A stretch of 9,550 nt of DNA from Bacteroidota bacterium (GTDB taxonomy: Bacteria > Bacteroidota > Bacteroidia > Chitinophagales > Chitinophagaceae), in assembly GCA_947463975.1 (NCBI GenBank), contig CANHUW010000054.1:1-9550 (forward strand). The letters are read 5' to 3'. How positions within the stretch are numbered: position 1 is the stretch's first letter; each line of letters begins with the position of its first letter. Made by a program: the position numbers and the translations under genes. The notes beneath the pieces are model-generated. The model was not told the origin of the DNA. It saw only the letters and a program-made list of their open reading frames with translations, and ran no database searches. Positions 6,399-9,550 of the stretch are shown here, one piece after another.

Positions 6399-8738
6399 TT
6401 AACCAACTACAATGCTCAATTTGGCATAGTTCAGCATGATCTTTTTCTCGCCATTGGCATCAAATAAGATCATAGCAATTGGATTATGTGCAGAACCTTC
6501 TATCTCTTTGATCAAACCAAATCCAAACTTTTGGTGCTCCACCCTCAAACCAACGGTTAACTGAGATGGGTCGGCTGCCACAAAATTGGCCGATGGAATA
6601 TGGTTCTTATTCACTGAAGTAGGTGGGTTTACCGGAAGATAACTTGGCTTGCTGGAACCAACACTACTTGAATTGGTATTCCCGCTACCTGCATTTTTTC
6701 TTCCAGGGTGCATGCGATCATAAGCGCTGCCCCATCCTGCAGTAGAACTTTGATTTCTTGCGCCACCACCGGCAGAAGACTTGTCTAGTTTTTCTTCTGG
6801 CATTTCTTCAATAAATCTACTAGGGTCATTCTGTACTAATTGTCCAAAACGATATCTAGAGTTGGCATAGCTTAACCATAAATGTTTTTTAGCACGGGTA
6901 ACAGCTACATAAAACAATCTTCTTTCTTCTTCTAATTCTTCTCTTGTATTAATGCTCATGCCACTTGGGAATAATGTTTCTTCTAATCCCACTACAAAGA
7001 CACAAGCAAATTCCAATCCTTTTGCAGCGTGCACGGTCATTAATTTAACGGCATCGCTATCTTCTTTATCATTATCCGCATCGGTAATCAAAGTGATTTG
7101 TTGCAAATAAGCACCCAAGCTTTTATCACCTTGTTCTCCATCCTCATTGCTTGGACTTTCGGTCCACTCTTTAATAGAGTTTAATAATTCTTGTACGTTT
7201 TCGTAACGCGCTAATCCTTCTGTAGATTTATCGTTGAATAATTCTTTAATGATATTGGTATGTTTACCTACTTGAACAGCCACATCGTATGCGTTATGTT
7301 TGGTCAACTGATTTTGAAAATATTTGATCATGGTCACAAACTCTTCTATAGAGTTGAGCGTGCCTGCTTTAAAACCAAATGCTTTTGCTTTTTCTAGTAT
7401 TTCAAAAAAAGTAATATTATGCTCATTGGCTAGGACCAAACATTTTTCTACAGTTGTTTTACCAATACCTCTTACGGGGTAATTGATAATTCTTTTCAAA
7501 CCCTCTTCATCCTTGGTATTGGCAATCACACGCAAATAAGCAATAAAATCTTTCACCTCTTTTCTTTGATAGAAACTAAGCCCGCCGTATATCTTATAAG
7601 CAATACCTGTTCTTCTTAAGCTTTCCTCAAAAGATCTTGACTGTGCATTGGTTCTGTATAAAATAGCAAAATCATTATTGACAAAATGATTTCTCAATTT
7701 ATTTTCTTGTATTGCATCTGCAACAAATCTTCCTTCATCGTTATCGGTCATAGTGCGCACCAATCTAATCTGCTCACCTGCTTCATTTTCGGTCCATAGT
7801 TCTTTAGGAATTTGGCCTTTATTATTTTTAATGACATGATTGGCTACTTCCAAAATAGAAGCACTACTTCTATAATTTTGTTCCAGCTTCACCAACTTTA
7901 CATCATCATAGTCTTTTTGAAACTGTAAGATATTTTCAATGGTTGCGCCACGGAAACTATAAATACTTTGTGCATCATCACCCACCACGCAAATGTTTTC
8001 GTGAACTGCTGCTAATAATTTGGCAATTTGATATTGCACGGGATTGGTATCCTGATACTCGTCAATCAATAAATATTTAAACTTATGTTGATACTTGTGT
8101 AATACCTCTGGAAAATCTTTTAATAATTCATGCATTTTAAAAAGCAAGTCATCAAAATCCATTGCACCATTTTTAAAACAACGAGCCGCATAGCTTGCAT
8201 AAATATCTCCAATCGCAGGACGATTAGATCTTGCGTCTTCTTGTTGAATAAAAGTATCCAATGCATATTCTGCTGGACCCACTAATGCGTTCTTTGCACT
8301 AGAAATTCTATTATGTACTACATTGGGTTTATAGTGCTTGTCATCCAAACCCATATCGTTAATGACCGCTTTGATCACCGATCTAGAATCGTCTGTATCA
8401 TAAATGGTAAAGCTTTGAGGATAGCCTAGTTTTTCTGCCTCTGCTCTCAAAATTCTAGCAAACACACTGTGGAATGTGCCAATATATAAATTTCTTGCTT
8501 CTGTATTGCCTAAGATTTTTTCTACACGCTCTTTCATTTCTTTGGCTGCCTTATTGGTAAAAGTCAATGCCAAAATATTGAATGAATCCACCCCGCTATG
8601 CATTAAATGCGCAATACGACTAGTTAATACTTTTGTTTTTCCACTACCCGCACCGGCAATAATCATTAAAGGACCCCTGATATGAAGAACCGCCTCTTTT
8701 TGCCTTTCATTTAAACCATCTAAATACGCTTGTTGCAT
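6399..8738 (-). CDS. UvrD/PcrA-type superfamily 1 DNA helicase
   Basis: This 779-residue ATP-dependent 3'-5' DNA helicase belongs to the UvrD/PcrA/Rep group, which acts in nucleotide excision repair, mismatch repair, and removal of RecA or stalled polymerases. SF1A motifs are in order: GAGSGKT (Walker A, 29-35), LTFTNKAA (58-65), GTFHS (87-91), DEYQDTN (Walker B, 226-232), GDDAQSIYSFRGA (253-265), QNYRS (287-291), YGGLSFYQRKEVKD (384-397), MTVHAAKGLEF (567-577) and VAVTRAKKHL (611-620). A flexible Gly/Ser/Asn-rich linker (about 653-715) leads to a small C-terminal domain (724-779, LTVGLRVEHQKFGFGLI), as in PcrA, where it binds partner proteins such as RNA polymerase. No motif is damaged and the length is normal. 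It reads toward the NFU gene with a 117-base gap. Sequence alone does not choose between the names uvrD and pcrA. Confidence 0.96.
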   Translation of the reverse strand: MQQAYLDGLNERQKEAVLHIRGPLMIIAGAGSGKTKVLTSRIAHLMHSGVDSFNILALTFTNKAAKEMKERVEKILGNTEARNLYIGTFHSVFARILRAEAEKLGYPQSFTIYDTDDSRSVIKAVINDMGLDDKHYKPNVVHNRISSAKNALVGPAEYALDTFIQQEDARSNRPAIGDIYASYAARCFKNGAMDFDDLLFKMHELLKDFPEVLHKYQHKFKYLLIDEYQDTNPVQYQIAKLLAAVHENICVVGDDAQSIYSFRGATIENILQFQKDYDDVKLVKLEQNYRSSASILEVANHVIKNNKGQIPKELWTENEAGEQIRLVRTMTDNDEGRFVADAIQENKLRNHFVNNDFAILYRTNAQSRSFEESLRRTGIAYKIYGGLSFYQRKEVKDFIAYLRVIANTKDEEGLKRIINYPVRGIGKTTVEKCLVLANEHNITFFEILEKAKAFGFKAGTLNSIEEFVTMIKYFQNQLTKHNAYDVAVQVGKHTNIIKELFNDKSTEGLARYENVQELLNSIKEWTESPSNEDGEQGDKSLGAYLQQITLITDADNDKEDSDAVKLMTVHAAKGLEFACVFVVGLEETLFPSGMSINTREELEEERRLFYVAVTRAKKHLWLSYANSRYRFGQLVQNDPSRFIEEMPEEKLDKSSAGGGARNQSSTAGWGSAYDRMHPGRKNAGSGNTNSSSVGSSKPSYLPVNPPTSVNKNHIPSANFVAADPSQLTVGLRVEHQKFGFGLIKEIEGSAHNPIAMILFDANGEKKIMLNYAKLSIVVG

Positions 8739-8742
8739 TGGG

Positions 8743-8750
8743 CGAAGATA
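8743..8750 (-). promoter_or_regulatory. Candidate -7 box just before the helicase start
   Basis: On the minus strand TATCTTCG differs from TAnnTTTG at one base and ends only four bases before the helicase ATG at 8738. If it is used, the transcript would start at or next to the start codon and be nearly leaderless. No matching -33 TTG is visible, so this is a weak call. Confidence 0.3.
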
Positions 8751-8788
8751 CGCTTAGTTAGGAGGATTTATATAAGAGTGGAAAACTT

Positions 8789-8828
8789 ATAAAATAAAAT
8801 CGGCGCCCTCGTTTATGGGGGGCGCCGA
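8789..8828 (-). terminator. GC-rich intrinsic terminator after the OmpA-like gene
   Basis: A 9-bp perfect stem, TCGGCGCCC (8800-8808) with GGGCGCCGA (8820-8828), is followed on the minus strand by TTTTATTTTAT (8799 down to 8789). It ends transcription of the leftward OmpA-like gene and isolates it from the helicase gene, whose ATG is about 50 bases further on. Confidence 0.88.
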
Positions 8829-8846
8829 AAAAATATTTAAAGAAAA

Positions 8847-8884
8847 TTAAATCAATCTTTATTTTCTTTTAAAGATTGATTTAA
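8847..8884 (-). repeat. AT-rich 14-bp perfect inverted repeat after the OmpA-like stop
   Basis: TTAAATCAATCTTT (8847-8860) pairs perfectly with AAAGATTGATTTAA (8871-8884) around a 10-base loop, beginning three bases after the stop codon. On the minus strand T-rich sequence follows. It may be a second terminator or a structure that protects the mRNA 3' end; its purpose is inferred. Confidence 0.75.
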
Positions 8885-8887
8885 CGA

Positions 8888-9550
8888 CTACTTCTTCTCA
8901 AGCAATTTGAAGAACTGATCTAATTGAGGCAAGATAACAATTCTAGTACGACGGTTTCTAGCTCTGTTTGCAGCGCTGTTGTTTTCAATAATTGGTGCAT
9001 ATTCACCTCTACCAGCTGCAGTCATGCGTTTAGGGTCGATACCATAAGTTTCTTGTAAAACACGCACTACAGTAGTCGCTCTTTTTACAGATAAATCCCA
9101 GTTATCTTCTAATGCAGAACCATTGTCTAATAATTGCTTAGTATCAGTATGACCTTCTACCATGAATTCGATATTTGGTTGAGCTGCTAATACTTTTGCA
9201 ACTTTACCTAATACAGATTTTGCTTTATCAGAAATGCTAAAGCTTCCGCTCTTGAATAATAATTTATCAGAGATATCAACGTATACAACGCCTTTATCAA
9301 CTTTCACATTAATATCTTCGTCGCTTAAGTCGCCGATTGCACCTTTTAAGTTCATCACCAAGTTCATGTTGATGGAATCTTTACGAGCCATTGAACTTTG
9401 TAAACCTTGGATATATAAATCTTTAGCACCAATATTTTCTAAAGACTTCTTGATGCTTTCTGCTTGAGCGCCTGTTACAACAGACATGTCTTTTAATTGA
9501 CTTAAAACAACATTGTTATTTTGCTTTAAGAAATCGATTTGTTTATTTAA
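8888..9550 (-). CDS. OmpA-family envelope protein, C-terminal part (5' end outside window)
   Basis: The minus-strand frame is open from the right edge to the TAG at 8888-8890, giving 220 visible residues. The Met encoded at 9485-9487 is internal: the codons before it read LNKQIDFLKQNNNVVLSQLKD without a stop and look like the end of a coiled coil. The last 130 or so residues form an OmpA/MotB-like peptidoglycan-binding domain: LLFKSGSFSIS, EGHTD (visible residues 132-136) and ARNRRTRIVI (visible 197-206), which hold the Asp and Arg that bind diaminopimelate in this family. The protein would anchor the outer membrane or an envelope complex to peptidoglycan in the periplasm. The signal peptide or lipobox would lie beyond the window. 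Two hairpins follow the gene. Confidence 0.92.
   Translation of the reverse strand, partial: LNKQIDFLKQNNNVVLSQLKDMSVVTGAQAESIKKSLENIGAKDLYIQGLQSSMARKDSINMNLVMNLKGAIGDLSDEDINVKVDKGVVYVDISDKLLFKSGSFSISDKAKSVLGKVAKVLAAQPNIEFMVEGHTDTKQLLDNGSALEDNWDLSVKRATTVVRVLQETYGIDPKRMTAAGRGEYAPIIENNSAANRARNRRTRIVILPQLDQFFKLLEKK

Noticed and set aside
9485..9487. ATG as the true start of the OmpA-like gene
   Set aside because: The frame stays open upstream to the window edge with coiled-coil-like residues, and the family normally has an N-terminal secretion signal that is missing from this start.

Overview
The window looks like chromosomal housekeeping and cell-envelope DNA from a low-GC member of the Bacteroidota, most likely Chitinophagales/Chitinophagaceae. 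This rests on protein character (RecX, DnaN, an NFU-type Fe-S carrier and an OmpA-domain protein with Bacteroidota-like sequences), starts without clear Shine-Dalgarno sites, and upstream elements resembling the Bacteroidota -7 box TAnnTTTG. The family-level placement is an inference from memory, not a search result. No mobile element, CRISPR array, tRNA or rRNA was seen.

Left part (1-1549): the 5' end of recX runs leftward off the edge. Across a 123-base divergent intergenic region is dnaN, the replication sliding clamp, closed by a strong intrinsic terminator.

Centre (1575-5591): four rightward genes form a probable operon bounded by two clear terminator hairpins (1514-1549 and 5630-5658). 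They are a membrane di-iron hydroxylase of the sterol desaturase superfamily, kdsB (CMP-Kdo synthetase, overlapping the previous stop by one base), a sugar-porter MFS permease, and an iron-type alcohol dehydrogenase that I recognise as KdnB, the Kdo 8-oxidase. KdnB with a Kdo-type cytidylyltransferase points to 8-amino-Kdo (Kdo8N) synthesis for lipopolysaccharide. The partner aminotransferase KdnA is not in the window, and a sugar permease sits where it might be expected. This is the most interesting part of the window.

Right part (5682-9550): all genes run leftward. They are an NFU-type iron-sulfur carrier, a full-length UvrD/PcrA-type helicase, and the C-terminal 220 residues of an OmpA-domain envelope protein that continues past the right edge. 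Two hairpins follow the OmpA-like gene: a 14-bp AT-rich inverted repeat, then a GC-rich terminator.

Most of the content is ordinary core genome. The points worth a second look are the putative Kdo8N operon with its odd gene composition, the tandem hairpins, and the small set of candidate promoters.
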